Of a DNA stretch of 64,000 bases, positions 39,410 through 51,400 are shown piece by piece. Origin of the DNA: Malurus cyaneus samueli (lineage: Eukaryota; Chordata; Aves; Passeriformes; Maluridae). A program made the translations under genes and the position numbers. The first letter of the stretch is position 1, and the number at the start of each line of letters is the position of its first letter. The notes beneath the pieces were generated by a model. The model had not been told where the DNA came from. It did not search any database and saw nothing but the letters and a program-made list of their open reading frames with translations. Where the stretch lies: the NCBI GenBank assembly GCA_009741485.1, contig CM019214.1:28796746-28860745 (forward strand), given 5' to 3'.

Positions 39410-39640
39410 AGCCTGCTCTGGGCGCTGCCCTGTCTGTGGGAGCTCCCTGCAAGGGCCCGGCCGTGACCGGGCGCTCCTGCCCTGCTCTTCCAGCCGAGCC
39501 CTCTCTTCCTTGCGGAGTTTCCCCCCTCCCCTCAGCCCGGGCCCTGCGGGGGCTCTGAGGCGCCGGTCCGGCCCGGCCATGGCGAATGGCGCCCGTCGTG
39601 CACAGTGCCTGGAGCTTCGTGCCGAGGTGGGTTTATCCTG
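39410..39640 (+). promoter_or_regulatory. Intronic CpG island, candidate alternative promoter
   Basis: About 20 CpG dinucleotides lie in some 230 bp, with GC far above the surrounding AT-rich intron and runs such as GGCGCCGGTCCGGCCCGGCC just upstream of an ATG at 39579. Outside this patch and base 1-115 the window is CpG-poor, so a methylation-protected regulatory element is a reasonable reading. GC boxes are plausible but no TATA box is evident. A pyrimidine tract ending in CAG at 39533-39535 could instead be a splice acceptor, making this an internal exon. The direction of transcription is inferred from the open frame and donor, and a minus-strand or bidirectional transcript is also possible. 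I saw no match to CR1 or an LTR. Confidence 0.5.
39579..39626 (+). CDS. Candidate alternative first coding exon (16 codons) of ATP11A
   Basis: An ATG with G at -3 and G at +4 (strong Kozak context) opens a 16-codon frame, MANGARRAQCLELRAE. It ends at GAG followed by GTGGGT, an acceptable 5' splice site at 39626/39627. The exon ends on a codon boundary, and the known ATP11A exon at 55927 begins on one, so a direct splice would be in frame and replace the canonical N-terminal residues of the flippase. The tail would be short, basic and cytosolic. There is no stop in this frame upstream within the island. All of this is compositional: I know of no such isoform, and a non-coding transcript or chance is possible. 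Confidence 0.25.
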
Positions 39641-40907
39641 GAGCACGGCCTGCTTCAGCCAGTGCCTCAGCATGGAACTTGTTTACCACAGTCCTTTGGC
39701 CTGTAGGGAGTTCCTCTGTGCTCCTTTGCTTTTGTTTAATTTTTCTCTCTCTAACAGCTCCTATCATCTAGAATTATTTTCATTTTATATTGTAAGCACA
39801 AGACAGCATTATGGAATTCAGTGTCTTTACAGATAGCAAAGGTTTTATGAGCTTTAGGTTTCCTTCCCAAGAGACATGGAGTTTTTTGTTTGCCCCCTAT
39901 TAAGTAGGTCTGACCTCTTCAGAGTAAACTCCTCTGCTTGCTGGCTCTTCATCTATTTTACCAGACAGTCTTCAGTTTAATTTGCTTAGCAAATCCCACA
40001 GTGAATAAATGAAGTATAGGTATTTCCTGGAGGACTTGCAAGATTCATATTGTGGCCCTCAGTGTCCCTTCCTCTCAGAGATGTACCTCAGGTACACCAA
40101 GCATGTGCCTCTTAAGACATCAGGACAAAACCATGATGTTTTTAATGAGATTGTTCTTAACTATTGAATGTTTGGTAAATCGAATGCTGTGTTAATCTTT
40201 ATAATATTTAGAAATCCCTAGATTTTAAATGAGACATCAATGCCGATGTTGATACTAACATGAGAAATTAAAAGGGGCAAAAAAAGCTCAAACTGAAATA
40301 TTTAAGAGATGGAATTTGGTTGTGTTTTATCCATAAGGTTTCCAGGTAACATCACATTTGAGGAAAATCCTTTTCCTTGCATCCAGTTTCATTTCTGTGC
40401 AGATGTATAAACAAAGCATGAAAGGACTTAGAAATAATATTTTACTTACTGCAAGTAAGTATGTAAAAATAAAATGGAAACATTGGGAGTAGGCAGGTTT
40501 CTATACCATTGAGAGCAAAACCAGTGTTCTCTTTCTTCCTTGTTCTGGTTATTTACATAGTAAGAAATGTGGCTTTTTATTGCACTCTCTCCCATGGAAG
40601 AGACTTAGAAGAATTACCTTATGCTGATTTAATTGAGAGAAACATAAAAATGAAGATTTCATGCCATGGAGCCACAAGCAGCTGAAGCAATGCACATTCG
40701 ATATGATGTTGACACTAGTAAAATCCATGTGCCATCTCTAAATCTAGATCTGAGTATTTTTTAGACATGCTCTGTGCTACTGTATTATGACGTTTAAATA
40801 CTTCGAGAGTTGAAAATCAACCTTCAAAGTATTTGCTCTCTACTTCAGAGAGTGAATTTGAATATAATTTTTGCTGGGTATTAAATCTGGTTTTCACTCT
40901 CTTGGTA

Positions 40908-41172
40908 AGTGACAGGACTTGAGGAAATGATATGAAGCTGAGTCAGGGGAGGATATCAGGAGTTAGGTTGGATATCAGGAAAATGGTTTTTACCTAGAGG
41001 GAGGTTGGGGACTGGAACAGGGAGGTGGTCATAGCTCCAAGCCTGACAGAGTTCAAGAAGTGGAGACAGTGCTCTCAGGCACAAGGTCTGACTTGTGGGG
41101 TGACCTGTCCAGGACCAAGAGTTGGTCTCTAAGGTCCTGACGGGTCCTTCCCGACTCAGCATATTCAGTGAT
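40908..41172 (+). mobile_element. CR1 LINE 3' fragment (about 265 bp)
   Basis: It starts near GTGACAGGACTTGAGGAAAT and includes GTTGGATATCAGGAAAATGG and GGGACTGGAACAGGGAGG. It goes on through AAGCCTGACAGAGTTCAAGA and CTCTCAGGCACAAGGTCTGA, and ends at TTCCCGACTCAGCATATTCA. This order of blocks is that of avian CR1 3' ends of the type carrying 'caagcctgacagagttcaagaag' and 'cctgtgcagggccaggagttgg'. It is the second-longest recognisable copy in the window, lies in the same orientation as ATP11A, is 5'-truncated and has no intact frame. The minus-strand frame at 40956-41237 is only a shadow of it. Confidence 0.9.
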
Positions 41173-42497
41173 TTTTTTGGTTCTGCTTCTAATAAAGTAT
41201 GGAGACCCTTAAAATGGCCAGCAGCATATAATAACAAAGAGAGGGAAAATTACTTGCTTAAGCATTAATTGGAGGGCATGGGTATTTGTTAGATGTCAGG
41301 AGTTTTCCAGCATGAGTTGCTTTATGACACATTGTTGCTCTTATCTCCATGGTCTAGCTCACTTCCCTTTGCACACACACAACAAGAAGGCTCTTTCTGA
41401 AGTTTATTGTCTATCAGTTCCCTGAGCAAATGCTTAGGAGCGGAAGAGTTCTCTGAGAAGTGATAGTGTAAGGGCTTTTTCTGCGATGAGGCAAAGTAGA
41501 AAATATAATTGTAACGTCTGTGCTTTCAGAGCTGAAGCAAGCACCTTCATCAGCTGGTCACAATACTGTTGTAGAAACATTGTATTTTTTATTTTGTGTT
41601 GATCTTCAGTGAAAACGTAGTTATTTCTCAAGTCCCCAAAACTGAGATTTTTAAACCACCTAATTTTGATACTAAATTTACAGACTCATAGCCAAGTGAC
41701 TTGCAAGTATTATTACTACAAAGAAAATCTAAGCAGCTTACAAAGAAAAATACTACAGTTCTTGCAGGGACACTAGGTTGATGTAACTTTTATATTTGGA
41801 TTTAACAAGCCTTTCTTTTCAAAATAATTCAGTTGGAATAAATGAAAGCATGCAATTTATTGTTTTGTTTTTCTTCCCCCATTAACAGTCCAAGGTTAAT
41901 GTTGCTCCTTTCAAGGATGCAGATTTGGTTTTAGGTAGAGCTAAATGTCTTTTTGTCAAGTATATGGGAGTGACGATACAGCTTCTAATACAAATGATTT
42001 GACATATTTATTTTACTGAGGTTTTATAGTACTTGCTTTGTTTTCACTCAAAATTTGGACTAAATATATACAAATGAAATCACGGTGTATTTTGGCAGTT
42101 TGTACCTTGAAAGTAGAGCTTAGTCTGAGGAGTCAAGAGAGGATGCTATGTATGTGTATGGTGTGTGTGTGGAAATGAAATCTGAACTTGTCTCCAGGAA
42201 ATATTTTTCACTCATTAAGGTTATTTGGAGATGTTGTTTTCCGAGAGGATTTTTTTGTAGGATTCAGCACTTCTCATTTGAAAGGATTTATGTTAAGTGC
42301 AAATACATTTTAGCATAGCTTCTAGACTTCATTCTCATTCTTTTTGTAAATGTAAAAATTTACCCAAATTGCAAATGAATCCACTATGTGTTTAATAGCC
42401 TCCTGCCAGTGTCTTTGCAAAAGTATCTGGAGGTTTTATTTCTAGAAGTTTGCAGATGAATTCAGTTTTCTTCTGCCTCTGAAGTTTTATCTTCATT

Positions 42498-42565
42498 AAA
42501 AAAAAAACAAAACAACAACCAAAACCAACAAAACAAACAACAACACAAAAAACCCACTCAAACCC
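42498..42565. repeat. A-rich / AAC low-complexity tract
   Basis: A10 is followed by irregular CAAAA, CAACAA and CCAAAACC units and ends in CCCACTCAAACCCC. This is an imperfect A/C-only simple sequence. It may be a degenerated retroposon tail, but no body was recognised upstream. Confidence 0.85.
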
Positions 42566-44808
42566 CGATGTTCTTGGCTATTTGATCATTGCCAATAATG
42601 CATCTCCTTAAGAGTGATGAGCTTTCTCAACAGTAGTAGTAGATTTAACTCACTTGTGATGAACTTGGTGCACAATATCCTTACTCCTTGCATGTGCCAG
42701 AACTTTTCGAACTGGTGTGAACATTGCTTTCCTTCTAGTGGTGGGTGCAGTGCCCCCACTGAGTAGAGGCAGTGGCTCAGCTGAAGTAAAACGTTCCAGC
42801 TGCCACCGGATAGCCTCTTGCATAAGCACATAATCAACTTACATTAAGAAACAAAGTAAGTAATTATCTTTTCCTAGCAAAATACTTGCTCCATTTGAAT
42901 TCAATGTGCAGTGTATAATTGACCCTTTTGGACCCATGTGTTCTAGAAAAAGAACTTAACACATTACCTGCTAGACTCAAAATCTCCACTAGACCTACAG
43001 TAGCTATTTGCTTCCAAGGATGTAGTTGTTGGATTATGGTAACTGATATAGCTGCTGTGGCACAGCGTCAAATGCAGTTATATTCTAAAAAAAAAAATAA
43101 ATAAATGTAAAAATATTTTCGGTGTTCCTTGGTTTTAGTCATAGCTGCTTACCTAAAAGAAAAAAATTTGAGTTTCCTTTTTGGCTTGTATTGTGCCTCC
43201 TAAGACAATTCAAATCGGGATCTGTGCCTGGTATTTCTTTTTTTTTAATGTAGTTGAATTTTATTTGAAGAATTGTTAGTAGGATGCCTCCTAAAACCAA
43301 CAAAGATTGTTTCTAGATGGCAAAAGTAAATTACTTTCCCATCCTGAAATTCTCTCCTATGTATGGATTATATCTTATGTTTAGAGGGAAAGAAAGGCAA
43401 GTATTAGGAAGTGGACAGAAATAACTCATGTAAGACATTGTACTACCAACCAGGACACTGCCAAGGATTACTTATCTCATTTGTAGTAATACTCCTTGGG
43501 CTATCACCTGAAGTTTTATTTTTGGCATTATCCTTTTGGTATCATGCCCCACTTTCCTTGCCTGCAGGACAACTGTTCTTGCCTGTAGGATACATGTCCT
43601 GAAGAGTGCCACATGTCAGTCATCAAAACACATTTGGGAACATGGATTTTATAAAACTGATAATGTGCTCTTCTGCAGAAGTCAAATATGCCTCATTTGA
43701 ATGTGTATTTCTGTTTATCGGTGAAGTAGGATTTGTAGAATCTTGTTATTTTACTGCATTTTGGTGGCAACAAAAAATTTAGTCTGGAACAATGATTTGA
43801 TCTAGCTATTGCCTGTGGCTTTTTACATTTTAAAAGGTTTAAGGTTAAGCATGACCTGATAGAATAAATGTCTTGAATGGTTAGACTTTTGTGTACAAAC
43901 ACGATTGTGGCTGAAATTGGCCTGGTAATCAATAAGCTCATGTTAGCTGGTTTACAGAGAGCCTCTCCTTGAAATCACTGAATTCTAGGCATTTGTCAGT
44001 TAATACAACCAGTTTGTATATGGGAGTTGTTTCGTCTAAACCTTTGCTCAGAATATGGACAGTTTTACAATTCATTGAACTTTGAAATCAATCATATTGC
44101 TCAATAAATCTGGTTCACACTTCCGTATTGATAGATATTATCAAATGATTGCAAGTACGGAGTTGTACTTTGTTGTGTACTTTGGAAATGAGCAATATTT
44201 GGAATATACTTTGGAGCGTAACAGTATTGAATATAACTTTGAGACTTACACCTGTGTGCAGGAAATAAGAATTAAAAAAAATCAGCACAGCATGACAAGC
44301 TGGGTCAAAAGTCCTCATTGTTTTTCCTAACCCAATTTTGCAGCAACTGAGAATTTGTAGTTTGGGTTTTGTTTTTTTTTTAACTTGGACTGATTACAGG
44401 AATTTCTAGTTCAACAGGAAAAGGCAGATGAGAAGGCACACTGTTTTCTGGGAATTCATTTTATTCAGCAGGAAACTGAATCTTTTAAAAGAACATTTGT
44501 CTATCTGACTCTTTTAAAAAAAACACAAAGGAAAATCTATTAAAAGTCTTCTCTTTGCTGTTGCAATAAATCCATTTCTTAAGTATGTGCATTCATTTGA
44601 AACAAAAAAAAATTGTTTCCAAATGCTCTTTTTATGGTTATGTAGCTATTTCACTTTGTAAATTCTTTAGCCTGTCATACACAGCAGATTAAAATAGGTA
44701 ATCCTGATGATTCTGGTACAGAATTTTTTTATTTTTTTGTACTTGTTCAGTTCAAGTAATATCTCTCAGGTATTATTCTTCTGTTATAAAGGTGAATTGT
44801 TCGTTTTG

Positions 44809-44809
<1 letters not shown>

Positions 44810-44840
<31 letters not shown>
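44810..44840. repeat. T31 homopolymer tract
   Basis: This run of 31 T is the longest homopolymer in the window. Its length suggests a recent expansion or the poly(A) tail of a minus-strand retrocopy whose body would lie to the right (from CCCTAAATATTC). That flanking sequence resembles no element I know. Homopolymer length is also prone to sequencing error. Confidence 0.9.
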
Positions 44841-47800
44841 CCCTAAATATTCAGTCTGTCTTAGAGGCTGTCCAAAAGCCTGGTGTACTCAACTTGGTTT
44901 CTGAAGGATTTGTAGGGCCTGTGATGTCATTGAGTATATGTATGCTTTTTCAAATTTGCTAAATAGAGGGTCTTTCCTGCCAGCATCTGCTATTTGGGTT
45001 TCTCAAAATGTGGGTTATAGAGACTGTCAGCCTTCTGTAAGCAACTCTTGGCTAATATTCATTTCCTTTCTGGTCTTCTACTGAGGAGAAGATGTGGTCA
45101 GTATTTTTTTTTCTTGTTTTTCCCCTTTGCTTACCATTGAAAAGGGAAAGAATGGCAGATCAGCCTTTGAAGTCTGACTAACATTTCTTTAGGGATCTTT
45201 TTAAAGATGGGAGTTGATGTTGTAGAGTATGGTTGTCTAGGGGAAAGAAATGATGATTTTTCTTAGATTCTAGAGTCCTGAGAGAGTTTTATGGCAAAAA
45301 GACTATCCCATCACAGGTTCCTTTTAGGGGATGATGTATTGTAACTACTTGCCTCCATCCCTCCCCACATCAAAGAAATCACAGGAGTAAATCAAAGCCT
45401 AAAAGTCAGTGACTTCTCTTATGTTTTTCTGTATGCTCTTGCTGCTGCATAGAAACCAGCAGCATCAAAAGGTTGTTAAACCTCTTCTGTGTATCACTGA
45501 ATGACAGACATGTGGAGGCTGAGATTACACTTATCATCTCATCCCAGACAAACCTGCATAACCTCCTTTGCCTTTATTATCAAAATCATTGCAAGTCCAG
45601 AATATATTAATCTCAATGTACAATACAGTTTTAGACCTGATAGAAAAATCTTTCTTTAAAAATATCTTTCCTTTTCTGCATGAAGGACACGGAACAATTT
45701 TGATATATTGAAGTTCAATATGGACGTTTTGTCTTCCATATATAAATAAAAGGAGGGTATGGATCATTGAGAGCTTAAAAAAAGGTCCCGCATATTGTGT
45801 ATTTATACTGGTACAAATCTCACAGTAACATTTCAAAGTGGAAAGTAGCTACAGTGCTTGCTAAAATAAAACAATTTGAACCATCTTTGCTTCTGACAAA
45901 GAGGTAGTCTTTCACACTGTGCTTAGTACACTGGAACTTGACTTCAGATATGTTGGGTGTACTGTGGTGACCTTACTTTGAATTCTGTATGATTAAGACT
46001 TTTATTGGTACAAGTTACGAGTATTTACAAGTATGAAATGTTTACTCAGGGTGACCAGTTGTAAATGAACATGTAGTACTTTACAGGCAACTGACTATAT
46101 GTTGAGAAGTGATTTATTCAAGTATTCCTCACCTTTACTGTATCAGAAATTTCCTCTGAATTATGAATGGTACTTTGGTTTAAAATTCACCCTGTTTTTA
46201 CTGAACTGTTTAAGATGATAAAAAACTGGAAGTCTGTCCTTGAGTTCTGGTATCCTGCTCATTCAGGGATGAGTTAGATACTGGAGTTAATCTAACTTCA
46301 GTTACCAAAGAGTTTGATTAGAAACCTTCATTTTCACTGTTTTAAATCCTAAACATTAACTATTTTTATTTTTTGAGTTTGTTACTTAATTACTTGTGTA
46401 ATGGATGTTCTGGACTTTCTAGAATTTTAAATTTTTTAGTAGCAACTGGCGACTAGCTCCCCACTGAGCAGTTGACTTTCTGATTTGTGTTGGAATTAAT
46501 TTTTGAAAATGTAACATTTTTTTTGTGTGTGACTATATATAGCTCTAATGTAAAATAATGGTTTGCTATGCATATCGAACTTTTAAAATACAGCTAATAG
46601 CAAATGCCACTAAAGTTTATTTTTTGTAAATATTTGACATAATATTTGTAAAAGTTCATGAAGTCTTTTGATGCTTATGAAAGTACAAAGTTGTGAAATA
46701 TTTATTGTACTTCAGATTGTTCAGGTGCAAATCTTTAAATCTGTTCTTTGAGAGAGAAAGTAAATATTAAAAAGCTTATTGCATCAAAAGAACTGTAAAG
46801 TAATACTTAATCTTAATGGAATTCACATTCCTCAAGTGCAGTGAAAACAAAAGGGACTCTAAAATCCTGTGGTTACTGGTGTCATAAGCTTTTAATGCAT
46901 CATGAGTAGGTTTACTTGTACACCTGACGTGAACACTCAAAGGTGTTGAATGTCCTTTATGCAATTTTATAAGTTTTTAATTCTTACCTTTTGTCAGTGT
47001 AGAATTTATCTGAAGTCACATTTTTGAAAATTTAAAAGATCTTCGCTGTTATGCATGAATATTGAATGTGGCATTTCATCAGCAACACTTATGTGCTAGT
47101 AGGTTAAACTGTAAAATACAATTTGTGAACTTGCAGCTGAATCAACATGTGATTTTTTTCCCCCTCAAATACTTCAGCACATGATATTGCTTTGCAGTAT
47201 AGGAAGAAGTAATAGGCTAAAATTTTATATTCCTTGAATATTTCAGAACTGTGCTTGGATACTATTTTATAATTATGTAAGAGTTAGAAATATGTTGGAA
47301 GTGTTTCAAATAGCTCCAAATAGCTGTTTAATTAATCTTACAGCCATCTGTATTTAGGGTTCTTCCTGTTATCAAAGTGTCTGTGTGTTCACCAAGCTGA
47401 ATTTGCATTAAATCAGATTTGGTGCTAATGTGCAGCAGAAGGCATGGACATGAAGAAAAATGCTAGGTAGCTTCTAATGGTATGTAATTAGTACATTATT
47501 CTGAAAAGTCAAGTTATTTTTGATCTATAAACTCAAGATTTCTTCAAGATGAAGTATAGGGTTGCTGGGGTTATGGTGTGACTTTGCAAATAGCCCTGAA
47601 AACTAATTGCATATAAAAGAGAGAATTTGCATGCTACATAGCAGGGAATATGGCAAAATGGAATTACTCATAATTGAAATTTGTCTATTAGTATTATCAT
47701 TTGGACTAATTCCAGGCCTTCCAGGCTGTTGATAAACTTACCAGTAATGCAAGGAGAGCTTGGGACTTGTACCATACCTGTTTACTTCTGTGGATTGTTC

Positions 47801-48408
47801 TGTAGACTGATACAGTCTGGCCTTACAGGGAATAAGTTCAAGACCAGCCTACAGGAGCAAGAAAGGTATTAATTTGAAAAATTGTCAAACGTGACAGCTG
47901 CCAGTTTTACGGAGGATTTAGGTTTCTCCTTATAGGTGTTGAAAACTAACAGGTAGCAATTGCTTTAGTAGTACAGCTTTCAGTAGTGGTAGTTTTTCTC
48001 TTTCTGCTTTATCTTGGATTATTTACTTCTGATAAGGTTGCAGCCTGACCTCAAGTATGTGTGGTAGCGTAGCTGCAGATGTATTCCAAGAGGCTTTTTT
48101 AAAAAGTAGTCTTTATGTAGAAAAAAAAACCAGAAAGGGTATCAGAGTCACTCTTGTTTAAAAAACTGTAGTTCAGTATCAGATAAGTATAAAAAATTAG
48201 ATATGTAAAGATATTAGAGCTATAAATGAGTTGATAGTAAATATTTTGTTGAATCTCCGGTACAAATATGTAACTTAAGAGCTAGATGGAACAGTTCAGG
48301 TAATAAATGGTCACTGGCTTGGTTACCTGCCAGACCAGCATTTTAACAACTGTTAGTTTTGCTGTATCATTGTACAATATAACAAGATTGCCCCATCTTC
48401 TGTCAGCT

Positions 48409-48470
48409 AGAATCATAGTGTCGCTAGCTCTGTATCCTCGTAGGAATGAAAATCATTTTGAAGTCTAACA
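48409..48470 (-). mobile_element. Possible highly decayed CR1 3' end
   Basis: AGAATCATAGTGTCGCTAGC and, farther on, AAATCATTTTGAAGTCTAAC loosely follow the reverse complement of CR1 termini (agaatcatagaatcactaggttgg…gatcatcaagtccaacc). Divergence is high, so this is a tentative call that a masker should confirm. Confidence 0.3.
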
Positions 48471-51400
48471 GCCAGTGACCATTAGGACAGTGAGTAGTTG
48501 CTACTTGCCGTGAACTTGTGTTACAGATTTAAATGTGATGACAAGGGAGAACAGTAGGGAGGTGTTTTCTTGGCATCAAAACTACATTATATTTTTCTAG
48601 TAAAAGTGTGAATAGAGATGTGCTGCTCAGCTGTTTGCAAATGGACTGGAGAGTGCAATAGTTAACTATCCTTTTGAATTTCATCCATCGTTTATTTGAA
48701 AATTTAGATACCAGCAAACATGTAGATGAGGCATTTTGACAGCCCTTTAACTAAGCATAAAGAATATGGAAACTGATATATTTTAATTGTCTTAGTTGTA
48801 GAATACAGATAAAAAGTTTGACTCTTCCCCTTTTGTTTGCTAAAATCCTTGTGAAAGGTGTTGTCAGTCTGGCCAGTTCTGATCATATCTGATAGTAATT
48901 TGCAGTTATAAATTTAAAATGTATTTTTATATAACCTGAAGCTCCTATAAGAGCACCATTTAGGAATGGGTTTAGTTGCATATGCTCTTTTAAATCTTGC
49001 CAATGCATGCTGTCTCCAAACGCATTGCATTTTTCCTTTTAAAGGATTCACAAAAGATATTCTTGCTTGATTTTTTTAATTTAATTTAATAATTAGTAAC
49101 TTAAAAGAAGACAAAAAGTGTAGTATATCTGTGGATTTATTGCTTAGTTTTGAATGAACGAAAGCACTCTGCTGCTTACCTCCCTCCATATTCCTGTTTC
49201 TTTAGTATCTGTAAAATTTAATTTTTTTTTAAAAAGTTCGGTTTTCTGACTTGAAAATTTTGATTGCCTTATATTTTTACTTCTGTAAATTAGTGCAAAT
49301 AGTAGTATTAGCAATTAAGAGTAAACAAAAAAAGCCCTGCATTCTGATGTATCTATACAAATTCTTGAAAATATTTTTGTAGATACACTGAGTTTGACTA
49401 GCACTGCTTGTGAATCTTAGTGGCCTTTAGCTGCCTTAAAAGAAATGAAATTATTTCTTTTATAACAGCATTATTTTTCCTAGCTTCTCAGGAAGCTGTA
49501 AATTTCCTCTGCAAACCTTAATTTCAGCTGTTGGTCTGGAGCTGTTTAGAAATAAACTTGATTTTTAATTAAGTGCTAAGGCTGTCAAATATCCTGTGTC
49601 TCATGTGACACTTTCCCTTCTAGTTTCTCCTACTACTTCACTTTGCAGCGTGGTTTGTTTCTCATTTGCTTTTCTAATTGCAAGTGAGATTCTTGAAAGG
49701 ATTTCCATGTAGTGGCAGTCCTTGACTGGGCCTGGGCAGGTGTGCGGGAGGCACACAGTGTCCCTGTCCCATGGGCAATGAGGAGCAAAGTATGTCAGTC
49801 CAGTGAGAGGAAAGAAAAGTGTAGCAAATTCATTATTCCAGGTGTCCAGTAATTCACATATGTCACAGACCTACTTTCTTACCATCATTCCAGTGATTCC
49901 ATGAAACTATATGAAGATTTCATATGTGGATGAGAGACTTTTATCTGTATCAGTTTTATTATTACTTTTCATGGAAATAAATAGGGAAATTAAAGAAGAT
50001 CACCTGAAGAAAGCACAGAAATCACAAATAGCTATACTTAATGCGCCAGTATGTGAGCAGTATTTGGAATTATAAAATTGACTGCTTAGAAAAGATCTTA
50101 ATCCTCCTTGAATAACTGAGGTGAGATTTTATGTATGTGAAACAAAGAATTATTGTAACTCTTTTTAGGAGGAGCACAGATCACTGACTTTGTCATCCAG
50201 GAGGTCAAATTATTCAACCATTCAAAGTATAGAGTATGTAGAATTCAGTTAAAAATGATGTTCCAAAGGGGAAATCAGAACAGAGAGTCGGACTGTCTTT
50301 GAAGTGTTATATTGCAGTGTCTCAATCTCATGTGACACAACTGGAGTATAGCTTTATTGGGATAGCTTCAGAAATGTTCTACTCTAAAGTGTTCAAGCAT
50401 GAACTGGAAGGCTGAAGTAAAATTTTATTAAGGACACATACAGAAGTGTTACATACTTTACAAGGAACTGAAATGTTTGCTATTGTGACAGTGTTCTAAC
50501 AGCTGTGAATTGCAGAACTTTGCATTATTTCATCATCATACTTTTCCATTTCCTCTTCTGAAGTGTCACAAAATCTTACTGCAGCCTATTGCTATAAATC
50601 CATTTTCCCTTCTGCCTGCATGCACCAGACCCTTGCAGGAGGTGGTAGGAAAAATCGGAAAAACAGAATCTGCCAAATAGCATAGATATGGCTTGGCTGG
50701 GAAACTTGTGGCCCTGGCACCATTTTCTGTAGTTAAGATGTACGTACCTTTGCTTCTAATCACATCTCTTTCCTGAGAGTCATAAATAAAATAATCTATT
50801 TGCAGTTAAAGAACATTTATTATCTTTCTTCTCCCTCTGCATGTACTTATGTCCAATATTCTCTGATTTGTAGGCAATTTATTTGGGAGTGATTTGATTT
50901 CAAATGTTATTTCTGGCAAAAATCATCCCAGAATTTACAATTCATTTGCTGAAATGAAATGCGGTAATAAATATTCTGTGGCAATAGATCCTGTTATGGG
51001 TGATCCCTAGAAAATGTGTTAATTAGTCATAGGAGTTTCTAAGAGAGAGTTCTGGAGTTCATTTGGCTTTTTGGTTTTTGTGGTTGCCTCTGAAGAGCTG
51101 CATTTTGGTATCCCATTAAATTAGTTGTTTAGTGGCATATGTCCATGATTTATAGGCGAATGAAGTAGTTTACTTTATGTTTAGTGTCTCATATTGAGGT
51201 AGTCCTTTTTCAGATTATAAAACTTAAATATCCTAGAGGTTTACATGTGATAATTATATTATTTTATCTGTGCTCTTTTATGTTCATATGAAACATAACA
51301 ATCTTACCAGCTTTCAAAGTTACGCTCTTCATTCTGATCTTGGCCAATTCATATGAAGGGTTGGTATAACGCTGTGAACAAAATGTGAAGCTCTCTATAT

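Noticed and set aside
39380..39673. 97-codon minus-strand frame across the intronic CpG island
   Set aside because: It is rich in Arg, Gly, Pro and Ala, as any frame through GC-rich DNA would be. GC-rich DNA has few stop codons, so the open frame alone is not evidence.
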